A stretch of DNA of 64,000 nucleotides from Hydractinia symbiolongicarpus (taxonomy: Eukaryota > Cnidaria > Hydrozoa > Anthoathecata > Hydractiniidae): assembly GCF_029227915.1 (NCBI RefSeq), contig NC_079885.1, positions 29,515,001-29,579,000 on the forward strand, read 5' to 3'. Within the stretch, counting starts at the first letter, position 1. Every line of letters starts with the position of its first letter. Below, one piece after another: positions 5,675 to 17,650 of this stretch. The position numbers and the translations under genes were made by a program. The notes below the pieces were generated by a model, which saw nothing but the letters and a program-made list of their open reading frames with translations, did not search any database and was not told the DNA's origin.

Positions 5675-6880
5675 ATGGATGACATTTTCAGATATAACCC
5701 GAATGCGACATATAAACCAAATGGAGGGCTGGATCTTCAAATATTGGGCGCTAGGGATCTGTACAAACAGGTCATTATTGTGTCTGAAAGTGGCTCTTTC
5801 CCCGCTTCCTTTCCTAATATTTTTACCAATTATGAACTTAGTCAGAACGCGCAACGTATGAGAATTTGGAATGAGCAACCTTTTAGACTATGGCAAACCC
5901 AGCTACATTTCGCCACTTGGTGCGCTTCAAGTGCCTGTGGTGTAAGTTCCGAACACCTTAATGATGGTAGATCTATGGTCAGGTCGATATATCGTTTTCA
6001 TGTGTATTATCACATTAGACGAATCATTAAGCGCCTGCAAACACCTCTGCCCTTTGAGGATAGTTTCAATCAATACGATAATCCATATTCAAACAAAGAG
6101 TTTTTAAAAATATGTGGTGAATATGACGTTGATTCTAATCCTATGAAATACAGGGGGCAATACTTTTTCAGCTCATATCAAAAAAGACGTAACAACTATC
6201 CAACTCCGGGGTTAAGTTATTTCACAAACGACTCCATGACAAGATGGATTGTGGAAAAATCTAATGGCTTTACAAAAACGGGCCTTGTAAAGATTTCAAG
6301 CAGTGTTAGGGCGTATGCTTATCTTGTTCTTAGTTCTCAGGCCTCGGCACGCTCCTCCATCCTTGGTAATGATTCAAGTGCTCTGACCGCCCAAAGAGTT
6401 TTTATGAATAACCTTGAGGATATTGTTAACCGTAGGGTCGATATTCAGGAAGACATTAAACGTTATCAGGATACGTTAAACTACGCTTCAAGTAAGGTTG
6501 ATTATTCGGTTGGGCAAGGTATTTATATGATACCTAGTGACATGAATCTCAGAATTAAGACCGGTGTGGTGGGTTACAACAACAAAATTTTGATATCTGG
6601 TGAAGATCTGACCATTGGGATTAATCTAAAGGTTAATGTTATTGAAAAAACAGCTGAATCACATAAAAAGATAACTAAAAAGAAGCCGGTAACACCCGAT
6701 CATCCTGATATCCATCCTGATCATCCTGATAAACACATTACCGTACACCACGTGGATACTACAGATAAACACATTACTGCACCTTACCACAAAGATACTC
6801 CTCCTACACACGAAGATGAGAAGATCGCTCTTGTGATTGTTATGACAACAGGTTATTTCATATGGTATTTGTTTAGATAA
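5675..6880 (+). CDS. 401-aa protein with His/Asp/Pro repeats and C-terminal membrane anchor
   Basis: The function is unknown. The first 330 residues form a globular part containing a Trp/Cys-rich stretch (WNEQPFRLWQTQ at about 66-77, WCASSACGVSS at about 82-92) and a conserved-looking SSQASARSSILGNDSSALTAQ region around 218-238. A His-Pro-Asp-rich low-complexity segment (about 342-380: PDHPDIHPDHPDKH and similar) follows, and the protein ends with a membrane helix at about 384-399. It is therefore probably tail-anchored with most of the protein on one side. The His/Asp cluster could bind metal, which is speculative. It is transcribed divergently from the capsid train and is the second largest protein, so a spike, vertex or entry-related virion protein is possible, but no homology is claimed. 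I recall similar unnamed proteins in invertebrate genomes, unverified. Confidence 0.8.
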   Translation: MDDIFRYNPNATYKPNGGLDLQILGARDLYKQVIIVSESGSFPASFPNIFTNYELSQNAQRMRIWNEQPFRLWQTQLHFATWCASSACGVSSEHLNDGRSMVRSIYRFHVYYHIRRIIKRLQTPLPFEDSFNQYDNPYSNKEFLKICGEYDVDSNPMKYRGQYFFSSYQKRRNNYPTPGLSYFTNDSMTRWIVEKSNGFTKTGLVKISSSVRAYAYLVLSSQASARSSILGNDSSALTAQRVFMNNLEDIVNRRVDIQEDIKRYQDTLNYASSKVDYSVGQGIYMIPSDMNLRIKTGVVGYNNKILISGEDLTIGINLKVNVIEKTAESHKKITKKKPVTPDHPDIHPDHPDKHITVHHVDTTDKHITAPYHKDTPPTHEDEKIALVIVMTTGYFIWYLFR

Positions 6881-6899
6881 AGAATGACGTCAATTAAAT

Positions 6900-7046
6900 G
6901 TCAATCAAGCCAGAATAACAATAGAGAAACAATGCATTCCTTACATACCAAATATCCTTAGCAACGGCTACTTTCGTTTTGACTTTTTTCTTATGTAAAC
7001 AACTTTCTGGTATGTAAAATCCTATTGTTATAAGCGTTTGATTGAC
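6900..7046. repeat. 147-bp imperfect palindrome after the 401-aa gene
   Basis: Three blocks recur in mirrored order: GTCAATCAA (6900-6908) with TTGATTGAC (7038-7046), ATAACAATAG (6915-6924) with CTATTGTTAT (7022-7031), and TTACATACCA (6941-6950) with TGGTATGTAA (7008-7017). About 57 bp separate the arms. It starts 20 bp after the stop of the 401-aa gene, so it may be a 3'-end structure, or a remnant of an element end. Confidence 0.8.
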
Positions 7047-7180
7047 AGATGGTTTTACAAGATAACAAAAACTGCTTGCGTGTTGTTATTTATTTATGTT
7101 TTATTATCATTGATGGTATTACCACACTGGCGAGAGGACATTATAGACACACATAACACTATAAATTATAGGACACTGCA

Positions 7181-7245
7181 GGGGAGGGTGTGTGGGGGCC
7201 CAGGGGACGGGGAGGGGGCCCGGGGGACACGGCCGGGGAGGGGGG
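7181..7245 (+). other. G-rich tract with G-quadruplex potential
   Basis: At least seven runs of three or more G occur on the plus strand within 65 bp, separated by short loops, in otherwise A/T-rich surroundings. It lies 170 bp before the satellite edge. Composition differs sharply from both flanks. Confidence 0.8.
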
Positions 7246-7428
7246 TTTTGGACAGATATTATAGAGCATGCCCGATTATTTACCGTAAAGTGGTAAAGTG
7301 CACATGGATTTTATTGACTCTTCTATCGTTGATTTGAAGTGGATGATCTATAAATTGACGTGGAGTGGTACAGAATATATTAATCGCTGTCCTAGGATCC
7401 CCATTTTCCTATCTCTTCCCGTGCTTGG

Positions 7429-7442
7429 CCCGTATAGTCGAA
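7429..7442 (-). other. CENP-B-box-like motif, first example in the array
   Basis: On the minus strand the GTCGAATG subtype reads TTCGACTATACGGG. The CENP-B box pattern is TTCG-N4-A-N2-CGGG, and here the first spacer has three bases instead of four. The GTCAAAAG subtype destroys the TTCG (it reads TTTG). The motif recurs through the array in one monomer subtype. Binding is unproven, and a one-base spacing change could abolish it. Confidence 0.35.
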
Positions 7443-7535
7443 TGTATATAAAGAAAGTACCCTGTGAGTAAACTCATTTTCAGAACGATTTTTAAATTAT
7501 CTTTTCACCACTAAAACGCATGAGACTTGTAGTTT

Positions 7536-7557
7536 TCAAAAATGTTTTCATTTTTGA
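7536..7557. other. Hairpin within the monomer, first example in the array
   Basis: TCAAAAATG (7536-7544) and CATTTTTGA (7549-7557) are perfect inverted copies around TTTT. This 9-bp-stem dyad is present in most monomers. Monomers with TTTTTAAAAATG keep a 7-bp stem. A second, GC-only dyad, CGGGC-loop-GCCCG, lies in the other half of many monomers (for example 7824-7836). Confidence 0.85.
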
Positions 7558-10500
7558 TGAGACGCTGAATAAAAGAAGTTTAATCGCCGGCAAACGGAAA
7601 CCTGCGATTTCCCGTAACTCCCGGACTCGGCCCGTATAGTCAAAAGTATACAAAGAAAGTAGCCAGGGAGTAAACTCATTTCCCGAACGATTTTTTAATT
7701 ATTATTTCCCCACTAAAGCCCATGAGACTTGCAGTTTTTAAAAATGTTTTCATTTTTGATGAGACGCTGAATAAAAAAAGTTTAATCGCCGGCAAACGAA
7801 AACCCGCGATTTCCCGTAAATCCCGGGCTCGGCCCGTATAGTCAAAAGTATACAAAGAAAGTACCCAGGGAGTAAACTCATTTCCCGAACGATTTTTTAA
7901 ATTTTTTTTCACCACTAAAACGCATGAGACTTGTAGTTTTTAAAAATGTTTTCATTTTTGATGAGACGCTGAATAAAAGATTTTTAATCGCCGGCAAACG
8001 AAAACCCGCGATTTCCCGTAAATCCCGGGCTTGGCCCGTATAGTCAAAAGTATACAAAGAAAGTACCCAGGGAGTAAACTCATTTCCAGAACGATTTTTT
8101 AAATTATTTTTTCCCCACTAAAACGCATAAGACTTGTAGGTTTCAAAAATGTTTTCATTTTTGATGAGACGCTTAATGAAAGAGGTTTAATCGCCGGCAA
8201 ACGAAAACCCGCGATTTCCCGTAAATCGCGGGTTTGGGCCGTATAGTCAAAAGTATACAAAGAAAGTACCGAGGGAGTAAACACATTTCCCGAACGATTT
8301 TTTAAATTATTTTTTCACCACTAAAACGTATGAGACTTGTAGGTTTCAAAAATGTTTTCATTTTTGATGAGACGCTTAATGAAAGAGGTTTAATCGCCGG
8401 CAAACGAAAACCCGCGATTTCCCGTAAATCGCGGGCTTAGCCCGTATAGTCAGAAGTATACAAAGAAAGTACCCAGGGAGTAAACACATTTCCCGAACGA
8501 TTTTTTAAATTATTTTTTCACCACTAAAACGCATGAGACTTGTAGTTTTCAAAAGTGTTTTTTATTTTTGATGAGACGCTGAATAAAAGAAGTTTAATCG
8601 CCGGAAAACGAAAACCCGCGATTTCCCGTAAATCCTGGGCTTGGCCCGTATAGTTGAATGTATCTAAAGAGAGTACCCAGGGAGTAAACTGATTTCCCGA
8701 ACGATTTTTCAAATTATTTCTGCACCACTAGAACGAATGAGACTTGTAGTTTTCGAAAATGTTTTCATTTTTAATGAGACGCTTAATGAAAGAGGTTTAA
8801 TCGCCGGCAAACGAAAACCCGCTGTTTCCCGTAAATCCCGGGCTTGTCCCGTATAGTCGAATGTATACAAAGAAAGTACCCTGTGAGTAAACTCATTTCC
8901 AGAACGATTTTTAAATTATTTTTTCACCAATAAAACGCATGAGATTTGTAGTTTTCAAAAATGTTTTCATTTTTGATGAGACGCCTAATGAAAGAGGTTT
9001 AATCGCCGGCAAACGAAAACCCGCAATTTCCCGTAAATCCCGGGCTTGGCCCGTATAGTCGAATGTATACAAAGAAAGTACCCTGTGAGTAAACTCATTT
9101 CCAGAACGATTTTTAAATTATCTTTTCACCACTAAAACGCATGAGACTTGTAATTTTCAAAAATGTTTTCATTTTTGATGAGACGCTGAATAAAAGAAGT
9201 TTAATCGCCGGCAAACGGAAACCTGCGATTTCCCGTAAATCCCGGAGTCGGGCCGTATAGTCAAAAGTATACAAAGAAAGTAGCCAGGGAGTAAACTCAT
9301 TTCCCGAACGATTTTTTAATTATTATTTCCCCACTAAAGCCCATGAGACTTGCAGTTTTTAAAAATGTTTTCATTTTTGATGAGACGCTGAATAAAAGAA
9401 GTTTAATCGCCGGCAAACGAAAACCGCGATTTCCCGTAAATCCCGGGCTCGGCCCGTATAGTCAAAAGTATACAAAGAAAGTACCCAGGGAGTAAACTCA
9501 TTTCCCGAACGATTTTTTAAATTTTTTTTTCACCACTAAAACGCATGAGACTTGTAGTTTTCAAAAATGTTTTCATTTTTGATGAGACGCTGAATAAAAG
9601 AATTTTAATCGCCGGCAAACGAAAACCGCGATTTCCCGTAAATCCCGGGCTTGGCCCGTATAGTCAAAAGTATACAAAGAAAGTACCCAGGGAGTAAACT
9701 CATTTCCAGAACGATTTTTTAAATTATTTTTTCACCACTAAAACGCATAAGACTTGTAGTTTTCAAAAATGTTTTCACTTTTAATGGGACGCTGAATAAA
9801 AGAATTTTAATCGCCGGCAAACGAAAACCCGCGATTTCCCGTAAATCCCGGGCTTGGCCCGTATAGCCGAATGTATACAAAGAAAGTACCCAGGGAGTAA
9901 ACTCATTTCCAGAACGATTTTTTAAATTATTTTTTCACCACTAAAACGCATAAGACTTGTAGTTTTCAAAAATGTTTTCACTTTTGATGGGACGCTGAAT
10001 AAAAGAATTTTAATAGCCGGCAAACAAAAAACCGCGATTTCCCATAAATCCCGGCTTGGCCCGTATAGTCGAATGTATACAAAGAAAGTACCTAGGAAGT
10101 AAACTCATTTACCGAACGATTTTTTAAATTATTTTTTCACCAGTAAAACGCATGAGATTTGTAGTTTTCAAAAATGTTTTCATTTTTGATGAGACGCCTA
10201 ATTAAAGAGGTGTAATCGCCGGCAAACGAAAACCCGCGATTTCCCGTAAATCCCGGGCTTGGCCCGTATAGTCAAAAGTATACAAAAAAAGTACCCAGTG
10301 AGTAAACTCATTTCCCGAACGATTTTTTAAATTATTTTTTCACCACTAAAACGCATGAGGTTTGTAGTTTTGAAAAATGTTTTCATTTTGGAGGGGACGC
10401 TGAATAAAAGAATTTTAATCGCTGGCAAACGAAAAACCGCGATTTCCCGTAAATCCCGGGCTTGGCCCGTATAGTCGAATGTATACAAAGAAAGTACTTA

Positions 10501-10569
10501 GGAAGTAAACTCATTTACCGAACGATTTTTTAAATTATTTTTTCACCACTAAAACGCATGAGATTTGTA

Positions 10570-11780
10570 GTTTTCAAAAATGTTTTCATTTTTGATGAGA
10601 CGCTTAATGAAAGAGGTTTAATCGCCGGCAAACGAAAACCCGCGATTTCCTGTAAATCCCGGGCTTGGCCCGTATAGTCGAATGTATACAAAGAAAGTAC
10701 CCTGTGAGTAAACTCATTTCCAGAACGATTTTTTAAATTATTTGTTCACCACTAAAACGCATGAGACTTGTAGTTTTAAAAAATGTTTTCATTTTTGATG
10801 AGACGCTGAATAAAAGAAGTTTAATCGCCGGCAAACGAAAACCCGCGATTTCCCGTAAATCCCGGACTCGGCCCGTATAGTCAAAAGTATACAAAAAAAG
10901 TACCCAGGGAGTAGACTCATTTCCCGAACGATTTTTTAAATTATTTTTTCACCACTAAAACGCATGAGACTTGTAGTTTTTAAAAATGTTTTCATTTTTG
11001 ATGAGACGCTTAATGAAAGAGGTTTAATCGCCGGCAAACGAAAACCCGCGATTTCCCTTAAATCTCGGACTCGGCCCGTATAGTCAAAAGTATACAAAAA
11101 AAGTACCCAGGGAGTAAACTCATTTCCGAACAATTTTTTAAATTATTTTTTCACCACTAAAACGCATGAGACTTGTAGTTTTCAAAAATGTTTTCATTTT
11201 TGATGAGACGCTTAATGAAAGAGGTTTAATCGCCGCAAACGAAAACCCGCGATTTCCTGTAAATCCCGGGCTTGGCCCGTATAGTCGAATGTATACAAAG
11301 AAAGTACCCTGTGAGTAAACTCATTTCCAGAACGATTTTTTAAATTATTTTTTCACCACTAAAACGCATGAGACTTGTAGTTTTAAAAAATGTTTTCATT
11401 TTTGATGAGACACTGAATAAAAGAAGTTTAATCGCCGGCAAACGAAAACGCGCGATTTCCCGTAAATCCCGGACTCGGCCCGTATAGTCAAAAGTATACC
11501 AAAAAAGTACCCAGGGAGTAGACTCATTTCCCGAACGATTTTTTAAATTATTTTTTCACCACTAAAACGCATGAGACTTGTAGTTTTTAAAAATGTTTTC
11601 ATTTTTGATGAGACGCTTAATGAAAGAGGTTTAATCGCCGGCAAACAAAAACCCGCGATTTCCCGTAAATCCCGGGCTTGGCCCGTGTAGTCGAATGTAT
11701 ACAAAGAAAGTACCCAGGGAGTAACTCATTTCCCGAACGATTTTTTAAATTATTTTTTCACCACTAAAACGCATGAGACT
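10570..11780. repeat. 3-monomer higher-order repeat, about 607 bp, two copies
   Basis: The variant TAGTTTTAAAAAATG occurs at 10771 and 11378, 607 bp apart, and the surrounding monomers match in order and subtype. The copies differ by a few substitutions and single-base indels. Confidence 0.6.
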
Positions 11781-12149
11781 TGTAGGTTTCAAAAATGTTT
11801 TCATTTTTGATGAGGCGCTTAATGAAAGAGGTTTAATCGCCGGCAAACGAAAACCCGCGATTTCCCGTGAATCCCGGGCCTGGCCCGTATAGTCGAATGT
11901 ATACAAAGAAAGTACCCTGTGAGTAAACTCATTTCCAGAACGATTTTTTAAATTATTTTTTACCACTAAAACGCATCAGACTTGTAGTTTTCAAAAATGT
12001 TTTCATTTTTGATGGGACGCTGAATAAAAGAATTTTAATCGCCGGCAAACGAAAACCCGCGATTTCCCGTAAATCCCGGCTTGGCCCGTATAGTCAAAAG
12101 TTAACAAAGAAAGTACCCAGGGAGTAAACACATTTCCCGAACGATTTTT

Positions 12150-15100
12150 TAAATTTTTTTTTCACCACTAAAACGCATGAGACTTGTAGTTTTCAAAATT
12201 GTTTTCATTTTTAATGAGACGCTGAATAAAAGAAGTTTAATCGCCGGCAAACGAAAACCCGCGATTTCCCGTAAATCCCGGGCTTGGCCCGTATAGTTGA
12301 ATGTATCTAAAGAAAGTACCCAGGGAGTAAACTGATTTCCCGAACGATTTTTCAAATTATTTCTGCACCACTAGAACGAATGGGACTTATAGTTTTCAAA
12401 AATGTTTTCATTTTTGATGAGACGCTGAATAAAAGAAGTTTAATCGCCGGCAAACGAAAACCCGCGATTTCCCATAAATTCCGGACTCGGCCCGTATAGT
12501 CAAAAGTATACAAAGAAAGTACCCAGGGAGTAAACTCAATTCCCGAACGATTTTTTAAAATTATTTTTTCACCACTAAAACGTATGAGACTTGTACTTTT
12601 CAGAAATGTTTTCATTTTGATGAGACGCTTAATGAATGTGGTTTAATCGCCGGCAAGCGAAAACCCGCGATTTCCCGTAAATCCCGGACTCGGCCCGCAT
12701 AGTCGAATGTATACAAAGAAAGTACCCTGTGAGTAAACTCATTTCCAAAACGATTTTTTAAATTATTTTTTCACCTCTAAAACGCATGAGACTTGTAGTT
12801 TTCCAAAATGTTTTCATTTTTGATGAAACGCTGAATAAAAGAAGTTTAATCGCCGGCAAACGAAATCCCGCCATTTCCCGTAAATCCCGGGCTTGGCCCG
12901 TATAGTCAAAAGTATACAAAGAAAGTACCCAGGGAGTAAACTCATTTCTCAAATGATTTTTTGAAATTATTTTGTCACCACTAAAACGCATGAGACTTGT
13001 AGTTTTCAAAAATGTTTTCATTTTTAATGAGACGCTTAATGAAAGAGTTTTAATCGCCGGCAAACGTAAACCCGCGATTTCCCGTAAATCCCGGACTAGG
13101 CCCGTATAGTCAAAAGTATACAAAGAAAGTACCCAGGGAGTAAACTCATTTCCCGAACGATTTTTAAAATTATTCTTTCACCACTAAAACGTATGAGACT
13201 TGTAGTTTTCAGAAATGTTTTCATTTTTGATGAGACGCTTAAGGAATGTGGTTTAATCGCCGGCAAGCGAAAACCCGCGATTTCCCGTAAATCCCAGGCT
13301 TGGCCCGCATAGTCGAATGTATACAAAGAAAGTACCCTGTGAGTAAACTTATTTTCAAAACGATTTTTTAAATTATCTTTTCACCACTAAAACGCATGAG
13401 AATTGTAGTTTTCAAAAATGTTTTCATTTTTGATGAGACGCTGAATAAAAGAAGTTTAATCGCCGGCAAACAAAAACCCGCCATTTCCCGTAAACCCCGG
13501 ACTCGGCCCGTATAGTCAAAAGTATACAAAGAAAGTACCCAGGGAGTAAACTCATTTCCCGAACGATTTTTTAAATTATTATTTCACCACTAAAGCCCAT
13601 GAGACTTGTAGTTTTTAAAAATGTTTTCATTTTTGATGAGACGGTGAATAAAAGAAGTTTAATCGCCGGCAAACGAAAACCCGCGATTTCCCGTAAATCC
13701 CGGACTCGGCCTGTATAGTCAAAAGTATACAAAGAAAGTACCCAGGGAGTAAACTCATTTAACGAACGATTTTTTAAATTATTTTTTCACCACTAAAACG
13801 CATGAGACTTGTAGTTTTCAGAAATGTTTTCATTTTTGATGAGACGCTTAATTAAAGTGCTTTAATCGCCGGCAAACGAAAACCCGCAATTTCCCGTAAA
13901 TCCCGGGCTTGGCCCGTGTAGTCAAAAGTATAAAAAGAAAGTACCCAGGGAGTAAACTCATTTCCCTAACGATTTTTTAAATTATTTATTCACCACTAAA
14001 ACGTATGAGACTTGTAGTTTTTAAAAATGTTTTCATTTTTGATGAGACGCTTAATGAAAGTGGTTTAATCGCTGGCAAACGAAAACACGCGATTTCCTGT
14101 AAATCCCGGGCTTGGCCCGTATAGTCGAATGTATACAAAGAAAGTACCCTGTGAGTAAACTCATTTCCAGAACGATTTTTTAAATTATTTTTCCACCACT
14201 AAAACGCATAAGACTTGTAGTTTACAAAAAATTTTTCATTTTTGATGAGACGCTGAATAAAAGAAGTTTAATCGTCGGCAAACGAAAACCGGCGATTTCC
14301 CGTAAATCCCGGGCTTGGCCCGTATAGTTAAAAAAGTACAAAGAAAGTACCCAGGGAGTAAACTCATTTCCCGAGCGATTTTTTAAATTACTTTGTCACC
14401 ACAGAAACGCATGAGACTTGTATTTTTCAAAAAAGTTTTCATTTTTGATGAGACGCTTAATGAAAGGGGTTTAATCGCCGGCAAACGAAAACCCGCGATT
14501 TCCCGTAAATCCTGGGCTTGGCCCGTATAGTCGAATGTATACAAAGAAAGTACCCTGTGAGTAAACTCATTTCCAGAACGATTTTTTAAACTATTTTTTC
14601 ACCACTAAAACGCATAAGACTTGTAGTTTCCAAAAATGTTTTCATTTTTGATAAGACGCTGAATAAAAGAAGTTTAATCGCCGGCAAACGAAAAACCGCG
14701 ATTTCCCGTAAATCCCGGGCTTGGCCCGTATAGTCAAAAGTATACAAAGAAAGTACCCAGGGAGTAAACTCATTTCCCGAACGATTTTTTAAATTATTTT
14801 TTCACCACTAAAACGCATGAGACTTGTAGTTTTCAGAAATGTTTTCATTTTTGATGAGACGCTTAATGAAAGTGGTTTAATCGCCGGCTAACGAAAACCC
14901 GCGATTTGCCGTAAATCCCGGCTTGGCCCGTATAGTCAAAAGTATACAAAGAAAGTACCCAGGGAGTAAACTCATTTCCCAAATGATTTTTTGAAATTAT
15001 TTTGTCACCACTAAAACGCATGAGACTTGTACTTTTCAAAAGTGTTTTCATTTTTGATGAGACGCTGAATAAAAGAAGTTTAATCGCCGGCAAACGAAAA

Positions 15101-17650
15101 CCCGCGATTTCCCGTAAATCCCGGGCTTGGCCCGTTTAGTCGAATGTATACAAAGAAAGTACCCTGTGAGTAAACTCATTTCCAAAACAATTTTTTGAAT
15201 TATTTTTTCACCACTAAAACGCATGAGACTTGTAGTTTTCAAAATTGTTTTCATTTTTAATGAGACGCTGAATAAAAGAAGTTTAATCGCCGGCAAACGA
15301 AAACCCGCGATTTCCCGTAAATCCCGGGCTTGGCCCGTATAGTTGAATGTATCTAAAGAAAGTACCCAGGGTGTAAACTGATTTCCCGAACGATTTTTCA
15401 AATTATTTCTGCACCACTAGAACGAATGGGACTTATAGTTTTCAAAAATGTTTTCATTTTTGATGAGACGCTGAATAAAAGAAGTTTAATCGCCGGCAAA
15501 CGAAAACCCGCGATTTCCCGTAAATTCAGGACTCGGCCCGTATAGTCAAAAGTATACAAAGAAAGTACCCAGGGAGTAAACTCAATTCCCGAACGATTTT
15601 TTAAAATTATTTTTTCACCACTAAAACGTATGAGACTTGTAGTTTTCAGAAATGTTTTCATTTTGATGAGACGCTTAATGAATGTGGTTTAATCGCCGGC
15701 AAGCGAAAACCCGCGATTTCCCGTAAATCCCGGACTCGGCCCGCATAGTCGAATGTATACAAAGAAAGTACCCTGTGAGTAAACTCATTTCCAAAACGAT
15801 TTTTTAAATTATTTTTTGACCTCTAAAACGCATGAGACTTGTAGTTTTCCAAAATGTTTTCATTTTTGATGAAACGCTGAATAAAAGAAGTTTAATCGCC
15901 GGCAAACGAAATCCCGCCATTTCCCGTAAACCCCGGACTCGGCCCATATAGTCAAAAATATACAAAGAAAGTACCCAGGGAGTAAACTCATTTCCCAAAC
16001 AATTTTTTAAATTATTATTTCACCACTAAAGCCCATGAGACTTGTAGTTTTTAAAAATGTTTTCATTATTGATGAGACGGTGAATAAAAGAAGTTTAATC
16101 GCCGGCAAACAAAAACCCGCGATTTCCTGTAAATCCCGGACTCGGCCTGTATAGTTAAAAGTATACAAAGAAGGTACCCAGGGAGTAAATTCATTTCCCG
16201 AACGATTTTTAAATTATTTTTTCACCACTAAAACGCATGAGATTTGTAGTTTTCAGAAATGTTTTTATTTTTGATGAGACGCTTAATGAAAGTGGTTTTA
16301 TCGCCGGCAAACGAAAAACTGCGATTTCCCGTAAATCCCGGGCTTGGCCCGTATAGTCAAAAGTATACAAAGAAAGTACCCAGGGAGTAAACTCATTTCC
16401 CAAATGATTTTTTGAAATTATTTTGTCACCACTAAAACGCATGAGACTTGTAGTTTTCAAAAATGTTTTCATTTTTAATGAGACGCTTAATGAAAGAGTT
16501 TTAATCGCCGGCAAACGTAAACCCGCGATTTCCCGTAAATCCCGGACTCGGCCCGTATAGTCAAAAGTATACAAAGAAAGTACCCAGGGAGTAAACTCAT
16601 TTCCCGAACGATTTTTAAAATTATTCTTTCACCACTAAAACGTATGAGACTTGTAGTTTTCAGAAATGTTTTCATTTTTGATGAGACGCTTAATGAATGT
16701 GGTTTAATCGCCGGCAAGCGAAAACCCGCAATTTCCCGTAAATCCCAGGCTTGGCCCGCATAGTCGAATGTATACAAAGAAAGTACCCTGTGAGTAAACT
16801 TATTTTCAAAACGATTTTTTAAATTATCTTTTCACCACTAAAACGCATGAGACTTGTAGTTTTCAAAAATGTTTTCATTTTTGATGAGACGCTGAATAAA
16901 AGAAGTTTAATCGCCGGCAAACAAAAACCCGCCATTTCCCGTAAACCCCGGGCTCGGCCCGTATAGTCAAAAGTATACAAAGAAAGTACCCAGGGAGTAA
17001 ACTCATTTCCCGAACGATTTTTTAAATTATTATTTCACCACTAAAGCCCATGAAACTTGTAGTTTTTAAAAATGTTTTCATTTTTGATGAGACGGTGAAT
17101 AAAAGAAGTTTAATCGCCGGCAAACGAAAACCCGCGATTTCCCGTAAATCCCAGATTCGGCCTGTATAGTCAAAAGTATACAAAGAAAGTACCCAGGGAG
17201 TAAACTCATTTAACGAACGATTTTTTAAATTATTTTTTCACCACTAAAACGCATGAGACTTGTAGTTTTCAGAAATGTTTTCATTTTTGATGAGACGCTT
17301 AATTAAAGTGGTTTAAATGCCGGCAAACGAAAACCCGCAATTTCCCGTAAATCCCGGGCTTGGCCCGTGTAGTCAAAAGTATAAAAAGAAAGTACCCAGG
17401 GAGTAAACTCATTTCCCAAATGATTTTTTGAAATTATTTTGTCACCACTAAAACGCATGAGACTTGTACTTTTCAAAAGTGTTTTCATTTTTGATGAGAC
17501 GCTGAATAAAAGAAGTTTAATCGCCGGCAAACGAAAACCCGCGATTTCCCGTAAATCCCGGGCTTGGCCCGTTTAGTCGAATGTATACAAAGAAAGTACC
17601 CTGTGAGTAAACTCATTTCCAAAACAATTTTTTAAATTATCTTTTCACCA
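12150..17650. repeat. Overlapping 15- and 17-monomer duplications (3,046 and 3,451 bp)
   Basis: Segment 12150-13000 recurs 3,046 bp downstream (about 15196), while 12758-14000 recurs 3,451 bp downstream (about 16209). Rare variants such as GAAATTATTTTGTCACC and GACGGTGAATAAAAG move with their blocks. The two offsets differ by two monomers, so different exchanges built this domain. Confidence 0.7.

Larger units (their letters stand above)
6881..7416. other. Gene-poor junction between viral block and satellite
   Basis: This stretch holds an imperfect palindrome (6900-7046), a G-rich tract (7181-7245) and a small inverted pair (TTTACC/GGTAAA near 7280-7299). A frame of 99 codons at 7038-7337 lacks an ATG start and runs through the G-rich tract, so I do not call it. 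Traces of the satellite monomer may begin as early as about 7379 (TAATCGCTG against the monomer's TAATCGCCG), with certain identity from about 7417. No obvious target-site duplication or terminal repeat is visible. Confidence 0.6.
7417..10560. repeat. Edge of the array, mixed monomers with an 8-mer duplication
   Basis: Monomers here are relatively divergent and of mixed subtypes. The rare variant GTAGCCAGGGAG appears at about 7660 and again 1,621 bp later (about 9281), in matching contexts, so an eight-monomer block was duplicated. Edges of satellite arrays are usually the least homogenised part, and this stretch fits. Confidence 0.6.

Noticed and set aside
1-6880. Prokaryotic tailless phage (PRD1-like) or prophage
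   Set aside because: There are no convincing ribosome-binding sites before the genes, the starts have TATA-like strings, and the flank is a large satellite array of eukaryotic type.
7038-7337. Possible 99-aa membrane protein after the 401-aa gene
   Set aside because: It starts at a TTG inside the palindrome arm, passes through the G-rich tract where it encodes only Gly/Arg/Pro low complexity, and has no recognisable gene-start signal.
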